This document shows positions 49,870 through 63,689 of a DNA stretch of 64,000 nt, in pieces. Position 1 is the stretch's first letter, and every line of letters begins with the position of its first letter. A program made the translations under genes and the position numbers. A model generated the notes under the pieces. The model had not been told where the DNA came from and made no database searches. It saw only the letters and a program-made list of their open reading frames with translations. Source of the DNA: Brachynemurus nebulosus (taxonomy: Eukaryota; Arthropoda; Insecta; Neuroptera; Myrmeleontidae); NCBI GenBank assembly GCA_035578155.1, contig JAPWDM010000003.1, positions 71,812,963 to 71,876,962 on the forward strand, read 5' to 3'.

Positions 49870-51700
49870 AAAACGTAAAAACCTATGGTAGATTAAAAAG
49901 GCGTTATATCACTTTGGAATGCCAGAAAAGATGATTTTATTGAAGAATTTTTTTATCCGTGAGGAATAATGTAATCAATGTAAAACTTTTTAAGAGTATA
50001 TTTTAAGTGACCTGAGGTACATAAAGTTGACTTGAAGAAAAGTTATTGAGCAATCTGAAAAATTACAAAATGGTATATGCAGCGGTGTCTTTGAAAGTCT
50101 TTAAACGCTTGAGAAATCGGGTCCAAAGCAATTTTTAAGATATATACCCAGTGATAATTCCTTCTGAATACCAATCTAGATTAAAAAATCATAATAGGAA
50201 TCTTTTTTCCAAAGTGATCTAACGTCTTAAATAAACGTCTTGTACAAGATATTTACGAATCCTTACTGAACGTTGCATATTTTCTACTGAAAAGTATACA
50301 GAATACCCATCTTTTAGTATACCTATCAAATACGTCGGATGAAAAAGTCGTACGAATTCGCAACAATAGTTGTAATTTTGTAATTACAACCTAATAAGTG
50401 GATATTTTAAGTAAAATTAAGAATTCAAGGTAATTTACTCCGTTGGCCGAGATTTTCCTCATAAAATTCTTATGTTAAAGCATTTTTATGTCAGAATTTA
50501 ATTAATGGTGGTAGCGCTGGAAGAATACGAATTTATACTCGATTCATACAAAAATGTTGTTTCGGTAGTGTAATAATTATCTTATTTGCCGGAGTAACGC
50601 CCAAATTGTAAATGATTTCGTTTGTACAGTGTAAAAAATCTATTAAAATAGTTTTAATGTAATTATGATGTAATAATAGTTATGTAGCTAAAAATAACAA
50701 CAACGTTTTAATTTAAAAATATTTTTCAGATAATTATAGGAACGTTTTGTTTATATTGCTTAAATTATAAAATGATTCAATTACGAGATGATTTTTTATA
50801 TGTAGAAGTGTATATAGTCGTGCTATGATAAAAATGCAGACAAGTAATATTATTGTGTACTAGATCAGTGATCGGTAATCTCCGGTCTACGAAAAATTTC
50901 TATCCGCCTCGTGGATCTTACACAAAAGTATGATAAGTATAAAAAAATTATAAGCATTGCGAAAAACGAAAACATTTAGGCGACAGTATTGATGGGAATA
51001 ATAAGTTCTTTAAGTTGTTTTTTTCTAAAATTTTTACAATTTCAAAAAAGTAAACTGAATTTCAAAAAAAACGCCGTGAGCAGCGGGGCCCCATCACGGT
51101 AGTCGAATTTTCCCCTTCATCTTCGGTATTGAATGTCTACAAGCGAAATGTGATTGAAAGTCTACAACCGAATTGTCATTTTGTTGGTTTCAAAACTGGT
51201 GATGAGTGTTCGGCTGATCGAGGCTTTAAAAAAAGGTTTTAAGTATTTAAGGGCTGTATCTCAGTAAATTTCAATTTTGTGCCGAAAACAGGTAGCAGAA
51301 AAAAAGCCAACACAATTCGTACGAGGACATTCCTGCCCATGTTTATCCGCTAATTGCCTTTATGTTTTAGTTTTAAAAATTAAAAAAGGACCTTCAATAA
51401 TAAACTGGAAGGCCTTTATAAAGATATTTTTTCTTTCCAAAAAAATCCAAAATTTCTATTTTATAAATACTAAAAATCCAAAATTCCTAATTTATAAATA
51501 AACAGTGACTTTAATAACATTTTTAAATTACTTAATATGTATGTATTTCATTTGTCATAAAAGTAAGTTCACTTTTTTTTAAATTTTTTAAAATTACTAT
51601 TCGCCTACTTGTATTTAGAATAAACATAATGCTTTTAAAACACATTTAACAATAGCATTCAATTCCGATGTAAAAATGGGAGAAGTGGGGGGAAAAGTAA
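49870..51700. other. No supported gene
   Basis: AT-rich sequence with no transposon ends or coding exons that I can support. Confidence 0.4.
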
Positions 51701-52560
51701 TGCGGACTCCCTACAAGGTACTAGCTGGATACTAACTGAATACACGTACAAAATTTCAGCCCTCTAGGTTTTCTTATGGAGTCTCTAGACGTGTTAGAAA
51801 ACAAGCAAAAAAATTAAGGAAATATTGGCGTAAAAATCGTGGGGGTAAGGGTTAAAAGTTGAAACCTCCAAAAAACAGTGTCTGGCTATTAGCTTAACCT
51901 GTACACCAAATTTCAGCCCTCTAGGTTTATTTGGGGAGATTTTGACCCGAACGAAACTGTTAAAAAACAAGAAAAATCATGTTCTTTTGGGTATAAAAAT
52001 GGTGGGGGTAGGGGTTAAAAGTCGAGACCCCCAAAAGGCACCCCCTTGATACTAACTCAATCCGAATACAAAATTTCAGCCCTCTAGGTTTATTCGGGTG
52101 ACCTGTGCGAGTGGTACAAACTTCGAAAACGTCGAAAATGCATGAAATTGTAGCTTAAAAATGAGGTGGGTGGAGGTAAAATATTAAAACCTCCAAAAAG
52201 CACAACCTAGGTACGAACTTTATCAACACACCAAATGTCAACCCTCTACGTTAATTCTGGGGGGCTGGGGGCCTGTTAGATCCAGCGAAAATCGTTTTCC
52301 CCCCTCTACTCCCACCATATCATCCTAGGAAGCTGAATTTTGGATATGTTGTAGATAATTGACCGAAACATTATTTAAAACCGGTTTGGAAAAGTTTTAT
52401 TGCTTTTCCGCCCCCCACCACCCCCTTAAAGGTCGGGTCAGAAAAAAAATTTGCCCAAAATTTGACCCCACTTTGATAGTATGAGGTGCCTCGAAAATGA
52501 GCCCCATTTACCAAATTTCATCTCTTAACTTCCATAGGGGGGCCCTACACAAATTAAAAG
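51700..52560 (+). repeat. Diverged tandem repeat, about 160-base period
   Basis: The motif AAATTTCAGCCCTCTAGGTT recurs at about 51751, 51908 and 52071, and more weakly at 52233 and 52513. Each is followed by GGGG-rich text and TTAAAA(G/A)T.GA.ACC.CCAAAA. Copies differ strongly, so the array is old. Confidence 0.65.
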
Positions 52561-52568
52561 GTGGCGGG

Positions 52569-52571
<3 letters not shown>

Positions 52572-52661
<90 letters not shown>
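52572..52661. repeat. (TA)n microsatellite
   Basis: About 45 uninterrupted TA units next to the tandem repeat above. Confidence 0.95.
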
Positions 52662-52665
<4 letters not shown>

Positions 52666-53099
52666 CATTTTTTTTTTCTACATATTCGTGTTCTACGGGT
52701 CCGAAAACGGATAGCGCCCCTACTCTCGCCTCTCGCAGCTCTTATCGTATAGACTGTATAAGTCTAATTTTTCGGAGAAAATTCGACTAAAAAGTAAATT
52801 TGAAAAGTGAGTTTACTACCTTTTTCTTTAGCACGGCAGTAGACATGTATGTATGTACGTTCTATACTAAGCGTAACAAATTTCAATTAAGTACAGTTTA
52901 TTCTATGATAAGTGAATTAATTAACCGAAATATGTAATTAATATTGTATAAAATAACATTTTTAATCATATATGAAGTTGTTAATTATTAATAATTTTTT
53001 AATTGATCTAGTTACTCACCAATTCAAAATTAAATTGATTGACGAAACTGAATCAAGTTATATACATATGTATTTGTTCTAATTTGACATTCTTCTTAC

Positions 53100-53194
53100 A
53101 GGAGCATAGAAGAACAGTATATGTGATTTTTGATCTCGAGCGTGAAGTTTGTTTGAATGTCCCTCGGGCCTTTATAGGTCCTCTAACAACAACT
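53100..53194 (+). other. Possible orphan exon, unrecognised
   Basis: After a TTCTTCTTACAG acceptor an open frame reads EHRRTVYVIFDLEREVC and on to FIGPLTTTG, where a GTACGA could be a donor. Codon use looks less AT-extreme than the surroundings. I recognise no family, and it could be a transposon fragment or chance. Confidence 0.2.
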
Positions 53195-54437
53195 GGTACG
53201 AGAAATCAAAAGAAACACTTTGCCCCGTGGCGTATATATTATTTTTTGAAAAAACTAGGAAAAAATTATTTAAATGTTATATAAATTGTGTGAAATAATA
53301 TTACATCACCTAATATCTATAAGTTTGAATTTGTTTATTACATTTTAAATAAGTAATTCGCTTGCTGATTGGTAACGGTGATTTGACTTAAAAGCGGGAG
53401 CAAAAGTAGTTTTAATTCCTTGGAACTAAAAGTTACACTCTGTTCCCCGTTATTGGGGAATTAAAGTACCTATGTATTTTAATTCCGGAACCGCAAAAAT
53501 TAAATTAGATATCTTCATTGTGGGAGAGCTGGGAAAAAAAAGTTGAATAATAATTACAGTGGTGCGTTCGGCAGAGAAAAAATTCTGTAAAGCGCTTTAA
53601 CGTAGTTGCTCCGTGACAGTCAGGTACAAAAGTATATCTCAGCGATAAAATTTCCTTTTATCAAAAATTAAATAATGTATTAATATTCTTCAGTTATTAA
53701 TTACTTGTTTGTTTGAATTTCCGCGCGCTTATGTTGTAGCAATATAAAAACGTCAAAAAAGCGTTGTAAAAGGGTTGTAAAATGATCTTCATAAATTCTA
53801 TTTCAAAAATGGCGTGCTCAATAATTTTTTTTTTTAAATATGGTTTGTAATTTTGTATTTTATAACATATTAAATTTTTATCAAATTCCTTTAACACGTT
53901 TTCATTTTATTCAAAAAAAAAAAAAAAAAAAAAAAATAGAGTTTTCCCATAAGCGTCCGTGTTAAAATTACAAAACTTTGAATTCGTTTTTCTCAAAATT
54001 GGGGTGGTCAATTTTAATCGGAATAGGCTCGTATTATTGGTACTGAATTAAATAAATATCTAGAGAAGTTTCGTTAAAATTCTTTAAAAATTCGTTCTAT
54101 TCACCAACTACTACCTTACTGCAAAATGGCAATTTACTAACAATGATAAAGCACCAAAAAGCAAAATGGCGTCGTACATACTTAAAACAAATAACTTCAA
54201 TAAAAGTTATTCAGAGTTTTTCAGTGTTTTAATTTTAAGTCTAGCGTCTAAACTCGCATTCGACCGCGTTTAAATTATTCCAAAATTATTCATAAATTTA
54301 ATATTCCAAATATTTAATTTATATACATTATCACTATTATTATATGTATGAAAAATTATATTTTTGTAAATAAAAACATTGCATTTGACGGACATATACA
54401 TATACATATTGAGTTTTGAACACGGAGTAATGCAGAC

Positions 54438-55425
54438 ACAGCAACTATCTCTATCATGAAATCTGCAGTGTGCATTTTTGTGTACCTAAGGCTACTAAGC
54501 AGTTACTCGCTCAGTGGCACTCACTGAGTGTAGGTCAGTCAGAAAAGAATGGATTTGATTGTTATGTTGGTTGTGTTGGCATTGTTGCATTCCCACACAT
54601 AGCGTTGTGGTATTACACATACGTATGCGAGGCTTTTTCACGAATTTTAACTTCAAATCAGTAAAAATCATGCGCAGTTGGAAAAGTTGAAAATAATGCG
54701 TTCCTTTTAAAAAAGTATATTACTTGTACTGATAGTTCAATGTTCCTTTTACTATGAATTTGAATTTGAACTGAGTTCAAAACAGTTCAATCAGTCCGGG
54801 ATTTTTGTCAAGAATTTGAACTAGAATTTCAGTTTGTGTACAGTTTTGAAAAAATTATCAAAAAAAAAAAAAAGTTAATGAAGAATAATATCTACGATAT
54901 CTACCCATTATCTACCATATTTACGATAGCTACGGTTAGCGTCGTTAGCGTGTTAACGTTGTCATACGAGTGCAAAGTATTCAAATTTATTTTTTTATAA
55001 ATAATAATTTAAATATTTTTGTTGATTATAAATTGCAAATAATTGACGCTAACTGACGCGACTGACACTGATGCTACTTGAATATATATTATATCTATAA
55101 CCCTGTTTCTAATCGAGATTTTTGTTGCTTTTCTCTATGATGGTAGTGTCACACTTCTATGCCCTCTATAGAGTATTTTTAGAAATTATTAGTTCAAGTA
55201 ATAATTCAGTTCGATCATGCGTATTTGACAAATTCATTATTATTTGAACCGTTAATCATTTTGGAAAAGGAACAAAACTTTAGATTACGCACATATACAC
55301 ATAGTTTAGCGCGTCAATACAAAGTAAACACCGTGCACGTATATAACATATTTTTTATCTCTTACTGGTTACACTGATTCCAGTAGTGGAGAGATACGTA
55401 TTGTACCTCTGTCCTCTGTGGTTTT
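54438..55425. mobile_element. Dispersed repeat shared with the exchanger intron
   Basis: Blocks ACAGCAACTA, GAGTGTAGGTCA, ATGGATTTGATTGTT and, further on, CTCTTACTGGTTACACTG also occur in the same order at 27826-28170. The interval between them is longer here. Ends are not defined. Confidence 0.55.
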
Positions 55426-55839
55426 TTGAAACACAGAAACAGAAACAAATATCGAATTGTCACTGTGACATATAAATGTAAATTTTATAAAATGCTGCTC
55501 GTTCACAGTTCACTACATTAAATAAATGTAGTCGCGCAGTTCGCTGCAATTCGCCAGTATGTATACATATACCTAATTTTATAATAATACAATGCTACTA
55601 TGTACCTACATACACCGCATATGTAGTAGTCAGTGCTATAGTTTGTTGCTGATATTTTGAATGGTATGTATTCATGCATAGTTAATGTTATTTAGAGTGT
55701 TACAATTATGTTTGTTAAACAAATGTCTGCGATTCTCATCGCCATGCCATTCCTGGCGGTAGATACACCGGTGTATAAAATTATTTATTTATTTGCAAAA
55801 ATATACCCCTATCGCAACATCCTGCATTATCATAGCGAA

Positions 55840-56990
55840 ATTCAATAATAGTGGAAGCGCTGTGTATAACGTGTTCAACATTAGGCTGCGGTTACATTGG
55901 ATACGAATTCGTACGAAAATTGATTCGTACGAGCTCGTACGGAATTCATTCGTACGACTGTGTGGTTACATTGGATACGGAATCGTATTACGAATTCGTA
56001 TTTAAATTTAAATTGAAAACCGTTAGTACATATTGTATGATATCAAACAATGCATCCAGTTACCAAATCTTATTTATTAGAATCACCGTTTTCAAAATTT
56101 CTAATTATAGAAAACAAACAATTCTGTGTAAACGATTATTTATTATTCATGTAGAGCAAAAAAAGCTGAGTTCTGGAATTACTTTGAGGAAATTTTTCAA
56201 GACAAACAGAAATTTTTAGAATATTTGAACATGTCGCAAGTCACATTCAATTACATTTTAAAATCTACTGAATTTCACCTTCAATATTTAGTTAATTAAT
56301 TTTTCATTACATGTACTTAAAATGTTTTTGTTAGGTTAGGTTAGCTTTATTATATTCTAATATATTTAATTAAAAAATTATCTAAACATTTCCTCTGCCA
56401 CCTTATTCCACAATTTTTTATTTAACTTTCTATTATAATAATATTTATGCTTTTGATCCCTTGAAGACCGCCTTTATTCAACAAAAATAATTATTTTTTC
56501 TATATCCATTGCATTTTTTTCGTACGAATTCGCATCAAAAAACAAAATATTTTGGTCGTATCAAAAAGTCGTACGAGCTCGTACGAAAGAGTCGTAAGCA
56601 GTGTAACCACGCATATCTAAATGTATGCATTTGTTTAATTCGTATTAACTCGGATAAGTTCGTACGAGTGAATTTTCGGATGAATTCGTATCCAGTGTAA
56701 CCGCTACCTTATGCACATTATTATAGTTCTGGCGGGAGCGCTGGCGACATTATAAAGATATTAAATATTTTTCTATTCAGTTACATAATAAGTATATTAT
56801 AATGTCCAACAAACAGTGGGAGCGTTGTGTAAATGCTGTTAACGTTATTCGTGCTATCATATTTCTAGTGGGAGTGCTGGGAACGTCATAATATTTTTTA
56901 TCTGACACACATATATTAGATTTAACAAACAGTGAAAACGCTGTTTATAACATTTTTAACGGTATTTACAGCGCTTCCATGATTTAAAAA
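55840..56990 (+). repeat. Degenerate tandem units around the Harbinger element
   Basis: Units of the type CAGTGGGAGCGTTGTGTAAA recur at about 55845, 56724, 56812, 56863 and 56935. The first is separated from the rest by the 55884-56708 insertion. Confidence 0.5.
55884..56708 (+). mobile_element. PIF/Harbinger element with transposase remnant
   Basis: Ends GGCTGCGGTTACATTGGATA and, inverted, GGTAGCGGTTACACTGGATA are flanked by TTA. Subterminal regions repeat TCGTACGA. Near 56160-56300 a frame reads FWNYFEEIFQDKQKF, then LEYLNMSQVTFNYIL, like the start of Harbinger transposases (recalled pattern). The DDE domain is absent. Confidence 0.82.
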
Positions 56991-57846
56991 AATATTTTAC
57001 GTGATTATTTTTAAAATTTTCATTCTATAAAATTTTTGTCACGGTACACGATGGTTGAAAAACACCTAATTTACATCAGATTCTCCATGTTTTAAATTAT
57101 CAAAAACATTTTTCTTGACGTAGGTTTACGTAAAGCTCGTCGTCCTTTTTGTTTTTCAAATTTTCTGGTAAACTGTTAGGGCACATTTATTTTTCATCTA
57201 GTTTTATTTTGGGATTTTTAAAATTTTTGTTTTAGAGACGGCTAGCCTTACGGTAGTCACGTGTTCAATTGTTAAAATTTTGATATTTTGACCTTTTTGG
57301 AATAATACCAATATTGTTCTTCATGAATTCCGCAAACAGAGGCGTGCTCGTAATTCTATCGCGATTTTCATTTACGGTTACTATCATGGTAGTACTATCA
57401 CGAAATTATTATCATAATTGTGTAAAGAAACTTGTTTTTTTCATTCAATCCCCCTAATGTATAGATTTTGAATACAGTAATAAGGGAGGGAAAATTTTTA
57501 ACTTCTTTAAGCTTACTTTGATAGTATAATTTGTCCACAACTGTACATGTCTCACATTATTCAAATAACTTACAACTTGTTTTTATTATAACAATGCAAT
57601 GACATTTTTTTCTTTTCATTTAGTTTTATTTTTACAGTTAAATTCAACTAATTATGAATCTTTTTGTCTTCAGTTCATTTAGATAGTTGTCAACTTTTCT
57701 CATCTACATAAAAGAATTTCATTAATTAATTAAAACATCTTAGAAAATGTGAATATCAGAGCCGGATTCAGATAAATATTAATAAAAGAAAATTAATTAA
57801 TTGATGTAGCAGTTATAAAGTGTAAAAAGAAATTAATATTTATTAA

Positions 57847-58550
57847 GGGAAAATTCGCTAAAAAAAATCGATTTTTTTTCTTTCTAATTAGGTTCTTTAA
57901 GGTGTTAGAAATATTCTTCTAAAATTTTATTTTAAAAAAATGAAAAATCAAAAAGTTATGGGCATTTTAGTGCACGCTATAATTCAATTTAAAAAAAAAA
58001 ACAAAACTTTAAATGCTATTTTCTCGAAAGTACGTTTTTCGACATGGTTCCTCATGTATCTCAAAAAGTATTTGAGATATCGACATAAATCAAAGGGCAT
58101 ATTATTCCTCGATACTGTCATTTTGGCAGGAACTAGGATCTTTTGCTTGCGTAATATATTTTCAAAGTGGCGACCGTTTATAGTCAAGAAAAAAAGGCGA
58201 TTTTTGAAAATTTATTTTCAAAATGCGATTTCCCGCTGGTATTTTTTATTTTTTTTCGTAGATACTAGTTAGTGCCATGTATGTATATTTTCAGAAAATT
58301 CTAAATTTTTGATTTTGGTTTACTGGGGATTTCAGAATGCAAGGAACTATCAAGGTGGAAAAATCTCTCAGTGTCGACTTCAAAGCCATTTATACTCAGC
58401 TCATTTTTTAATTCTTAAAAATTTTTTTTTTTGTAATCTCAAGACATGTAGACTGTTGTATATTTAGTTTTTTAATAAAATATTTATTTGTATAAAAAAA
58501 AAATAATAATAAAAGGTCAATTTGTGATGTTTTTTTTGGCGAATCTCCCC
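57847..58550. mobile_element. MITE with TTAA flanks
   Basis: Ends GGGAAAATTCGC and, inverted, GGGGAGATTCGC are each bordered by TTAA. About 700 bases. Open frames inside match no family I know. A TTA or TTAA target is possible, so the superfamily is uncertain. Confidence 0.6.
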
Positions 58551-58978
58551 TTAATAATAGAAGATATAATTTTATACAATTCTATAAAAATGTACAAGTT
58601 CAAATTTTTACTAATGATAATGTTTCAAAGTTTTTACGCCTTTTAAGTTATAATTTGTGACAAGACACACAATTTAAGATAAGATACAGCTGAAGTACAA
58701 GATTACTTTAAAGATTGGATAAAAGTCTACCAGGAAGCTTCCATTGGCAGTGTATTTTATTTAATTTACCACCTAATTTATATAAATTTAAAAAAAAAGA
58801 AGAAATTGATGATGCTTTTTCCGTTTTAAAATTTATTGAATATTCCGCATAACAATTTCAACATTATGATACCATATTTATACAAATATATAAATACGAT
58901 TTAACCGCAAAACAGTAATTTAATAATACAATCTACGATAGTTTTAACTATTTAATAGATAATAATATACCACATAAA

Positions 58979-60070
58979 TATATATGTGGAGTTTATTTTC
59001 AAAAAGCAATTTCTGAGAAAAAACTGATTTTGAGATTTATATAGAATTGTAAACTTTATTTAGAAAGCCATTATTCTAAACGGAAATCTTTTTCCAAAAC
59101 TGACTACAAAGTACCTAAAAAGGGCATCAAATTTTAAGTTTATTTTCAAAACGAAATATCTGAATAAAAATTTGTTTTCAAAACGCAATTTCTGAAATTT
59201 TATTTTCAAACTGAAATATCTTTAATTTCTTGAATTAAATAATGACCATTATTTTGAAATTTTTAACGTGTATAAAGGTACATTAGTAAAGAAAAAATAC
59301 GCCTGGAACGGAAAACCCAACAGAAAATATTACGCTCCAAACCTTTTAACTCATTTTTTGTTGCACAATAGCATCATGGATAATATGAGTAGCGTGTTAC
59401 TATCATTAGTGCTTGAAAAAAATACAGGAAGTAAAAAAAAGAAAATGCTACAAACCGAAGGGAAAGAGAAAAATTGATAAGTCTAAATTACTTTATGCTA
59501 TTCCATATTTTTACAAAATAAAGCAAATATTTTACTTAGCAAAAAAATCACGTTTATTTTTTATGTGTGACAATTGTTTCAAGCTTAAAAGCCCATTTTC
59601 AAACAAAGTAAGATGACTTTATTTATATGAAAAAAAAAAAAGAAATACGAAAATCAAGTTGAAGATGAAAAAAAGCGGCAGAATGTGACTGCATTGGAGA
59701 AACCTGTAGGGTGAAAATTTAACATAATACTAATTGTGTGGGAAAAATATATTGAATATTATTCATTTTAATTTTCATTTTAGGCAATGAATTTATTATT
59801 TTTTTGCAATTTTATTTTCAAAATGGAATATCATAAAGTTTTATTTTCAAAATGAATTTTCTTTTTTTTAAGAACACATTTTTAAGGGAATTAATTTGAA
59901 TTAGATTTTTATACTGACTGAGGTTCTTCTCTATAGCATCCCAACTTTGTTATTCACTGGTAAAAAATCCGTAAAAATTTTGCTGGCATTAGATATAGAA
60001 AATCTCATTTTACTCGAAAATTAGATTTTGTTAGAAATTGCTTTTTGAAAATAAGCTCCATATATGTATA
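58979..60070. mobile_element. Inverted-repeat element with subterminal repeats
   Basis: TTATTTTCAAAAAGCAATTT near each end is inverted. Further in, TTTATTTTCAAAA(C/T)GGAATATC-type units repeat at 59137-59235 and 59808-59860. Open frames at 59268-59477 and 59413-59616 may be decayed coding sequence, not recognised. Confidence 0.55.
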
Positions 60071-60099
60071 AATAGGTATACTGTGTAATGAGGTAGATA

Positions 60100-62200
60100 C
60101 AGATATTCTCTCTATTATCATATTAGTGGTTATTTGTAGAAGCCATTGTGAACAAATTGTTTAAAAACCATTGGAAATTATATGCAGAATGCCTGCGAGC
60201 AATAAAAATTAATGTATATATCAATGAAATTGATCTAATTTAAATAAATAGTAAAACCATTTTGTATCTTGATTTAACGTTTTGAATAAAATTGAAGAAT
60301 AATTTTTATACCATTTTCGAAATGTGTTATCTCAATTTGTATGCAAAAGGTTACCAAAAAAATATTTTTAGAAAAATAAATAACGGTAATACGTGTATTC
60401 TTGTAATTTTTTATTTCCTTAAAAGGCTACTTAACTAAATGTTATTGTCTTCAGGAGTTTTTAAAGAAAATTGGTTACGGCAATCAATAGAAAATTGTTG
60501 GCAATCATTGTTTGAGGCCAAATTCACTGCATGGTCTATTTTAACAATTTTTAAAAAAATTTTTAATTCAAGACTTACACCAAATTTAAAGTTTTAGCCG
60601 CTTAGTAAAATTCCTATTAACATTTTCAACATGTCAGTTTTAAACGGGTAGATGGCGTCACTCGTATTCAAGACAGATGTAGTAGTACCATGATTTACAA
60701 CGTAGGTACATATAGAGAAAGACGAGAAAAAACTTGACGGATCAGTTGTTTTTGGTGTTCCGTAGTAAAATTTCGCCAAATTCGGCCGTCCGTCACACTT
60801 TCATAATTTCTACATTTTTGGATTCGGACAGGAAAAGATTACAATTAATATGCAATAAAAAAAAAATTCCCCTCAATTTTTGGACGTATTTTTCCCGAAA
60901 GTTCTTTAACTATTTGCCACTTTTAAGTTCCGTTTGCCAAGTATTGAGTAATAGGGTGATATTTTGAACGTTTCCTATCATACTGGAATTGAGTCTTACT
61001 CAAAAAGATTGAATTCTAAAAAATTTGGGGGACAGGTCTACCCACACTGTCAACTTCCCATTGGGTGTCCTTAAAGACTAGAGACTACTGTACATAAATA
61101 ATTCATTTTTCATTTCAGGCGACTCCTCCCCTGGGCCTCCGATAGAGGCTTTGCCCCTTGCACCATACTGGGGGCTTCGCCTTCTGTACCTAAGGGTGGG
61201 GGCTCCACCCTTATCAAACAAATGATAACATCATTTGTTCTCAAGATATGCGAGACAAAATATATTTTGAAATTTTTTTTTAATTTTGTAATAAAATATT
61301 GGCGTTTTTAACATCAAGGAAGGTTCTTAGGCCATTATATAATAATGTTATGGTAAAAAATCCATATAATCTATGTTATCTTAATAAAGTTAATTCCGTT
61401 TTTTTACCACAAAAAACAAACCGCTAATCCGAAATTGCTGAAAACTTTATCCGGTCTTCAATTTTTGATTACGCATCTAAAGAAATTAGTCCGAAGTTGA
61501 TATCATCATTTGTTCTCGAGATATGCGAGACGAAAAAAAATTCACGAACGAACGAACGAACAAACTAACGAACGCACACACAGACATCATGCTAAAAACT
61601 ATAAATTCGGATTCTAGTGACCTTGGAACGTGGAGATATGTCAAAATTAGCGATTCGTAAAATCGGACCCATTACAATAATTTCCTATGGGAAGTTAAAA
61701 CTGTGACATCCACACTCTTTTAATGTTGTAATTTCATCACGGCATAACTAAATTTTCTTTTTATCTCCTCGTTTTGGAGGAAAGAACATAAAACACGAGC
61801 GTTGTTTATATGTATGTACACATATTTGAAACTCGTCTGTAATCAAATGTCAACACAGTATTTCATTTATGACGATAGCGGGCGGCTTGATGTGACCGTA
61901 ATAATGAAGAAGAATAATAAAACAAAGTAAATGTCAGTGTTAGTTACACTGCGACCATTCGTATAGTACATACCACTGTGCTAAATAGTACAGAACTACA
62001 GACTCTACAGCTTTCGTAGCGTGTACTATACATATAGCGTACAAATGAGAAATGTTGACGAATATGACATAGATAACAAAATTTATTATAAATGTAACTA
62101 CACGGTCTTTAGAATTTAAACAAATATTTGATTTATAATCTGGTCACACTATAATTTTATCGCTGGCTTTACTTTTCCCCCTGAAAAACGAATGTGAATC
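60100..62200. repeat. Repeat-derived interval, no gene
   Basis: A GC-richer patch (61120-61220) is followed by two direct copies of CATCATTTGTTCTC(A/G)AGATA (61234 and 61506), an ACGAACGAACGAAC run and the phrase GGACCCATTACAATAATTTC. This resembles the non-coding end of a dispersed insect repeat. Boundaries are not clear. Confidence 0.4.
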
Positions 62201-62229
62201 TGTTTGAAAGTACAAGTTTATGTGGAAAT

Positions 62230-63257
62230 CAGGGGCGTAGCTACCGCCGTATCAGCCGTATCAATGATACGAGGCCCCCGGGCTACAGGGGCCCCTAACG
62301 TGTGTAAGCAAAAATTAGTAAAATGTTATCCACAGGGGCGTAGCTACCGCCGTATCAGCCGTATCAATGATACGGGGGCCCCGGGCTACAGAGGCCTCTA
62401 ACGTGTGTAAGCAAAAATTAGTAAAATGTTATTCACAATGTCACTTAATCTCGTGCCTCCCGGGAAAAAAACATACAACAAAACTGTCATACGAGAGAAT
62501 TTCAGACCCGGAATCATATTTCAAAGTCAATGTATACTATTGCTGTTTAGATATAATAATTTCTCAAACTAAACAGATTTCAGAGCCTTTGTGATCTGAG
62601 TAATATGTTCGAAGTATTACAACCGGAGAAACTCCTATCTTTAACAAACGAAGTGATAAAAAACGCTTTCGGAAAACTGTCGGCTAAATACAGTAAAGAC
62701 ATCTCAGTTAATCTTTATGAACAATTAATTGCACTGAAAACATGCTTAAAATCTGAAATTCAAGAAATTCATTCCATTAAGGAGCTCATGGAATTATTAC
62801 AGATAAAATTCAGTAGCCTTGCATCCAGTTTTTCGGAGGTAATGACAGCATGCTTTCTATTCTTGACCCTTTCAGTTACAACCGCAACAGCTGAAGGAAG
62901 TTTTTCAAAATTAAAACTGATAAAAAAATTACCTAAGGACTTCGATGGGGCAGGAACGGCTATCAGACTTGTCACTATTGTCTATAGAGGCAGAAATTTT
63001 AAAAAAAACTGAAACCGTCTTCAACTATAGTTGATCTACTAAATCAATTTGCCGAAAAAAGGCAAGAAAAGTGTATATTTAATTTGAATTGTTTGGCTAG
63101 CTCAATTTCTAGGAGGAAGCGATAACTTATAATAAATAAATATTTATTTTAATTTAATGCAAGCATTTTTGTTTCTTTTGTGAGAAATCTTTATCCTTCA
63201 TTTGGGCCCCCAAACTAATTTTGATACAGGGCCCCTCCAAGGCACGCTACGCCACTG
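62230..63257 (+). mobile_element. hAT element with duplicated left end
   Basis: Ends CAGGGGCGTAGCTACC and, inverted, CAGTGGCGTAGCGTGCC are flanked by GTGGAAAT at 62222-62229 and 63258-63265. The first 103 bases are repeated in tandem (62230 and 62333). It holds the broken transposase end below. Confidence 0.9.
62605..63027 (+). pseudogene. hAT transposase C-terminal fragment, frameshifted
   Basis: It codes for the dimerisation end of a ZMYM/TTF-type hAT transposase: LEKLLS-like helices, then ATAEGSFSKLKLIKK. The frame then slips in an A-run near 62925. The family continuation (NYLRTSMGQERL, LSLLSIEAEIL) is in the next frame, up to a TGA at 63025-63027. The N-terminal zinc finger and the catalytic core are absent, so it is inactive. 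Confidence 0.85.
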
Positions 63258-63689
63258 GTGGAAATGAGTGTTTCTTTTACAGATTCTGTATGTTGGGGCA
63301 GCTATTGTAAATGGTATGTGTATACAATATCGTGTCCGTTGAATATGAACTTTAAATTCCTCCAAGTCCTCTAAAAAAAAATGATGCAAAATACAAAAAC
63401 TGGATTTCCGCGACAAAAAAAAAAGTTGAAAAATATTTAAGAAACTTGTAAAAGTCATAATATTGCTGTCGATCATAACGGACATTGCAGGGTTTTGCAA
63501 TATCAGTGTTTCTTAATTTTTTTTTGTAGTCACGATCCGGTAAAATTTTGCGTGGATCGGTCACATATTGGATCAGATAATATGACGGATATCAGTTTTG
63601 TAAATTACGTTTATATTTAATACGAAATCTTTAAAAGCAGTTCTTTAAATTTAAATAGAATTCTTATAGCCTGGAATTATTTCCGCCCT

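Noticed and set aside
56325..56345. GTTAGGTTAGGTTAGC, a telomere-like TTAGG run
   Set aside because: Only about three units, inside a Harbinger element; too short to be telomeric.
57940..58272. 110-codon plus-strand frame
   Set aside because: It lies within a MITE and has only low-complexity Lys/Phe content, with no recognisable domain.
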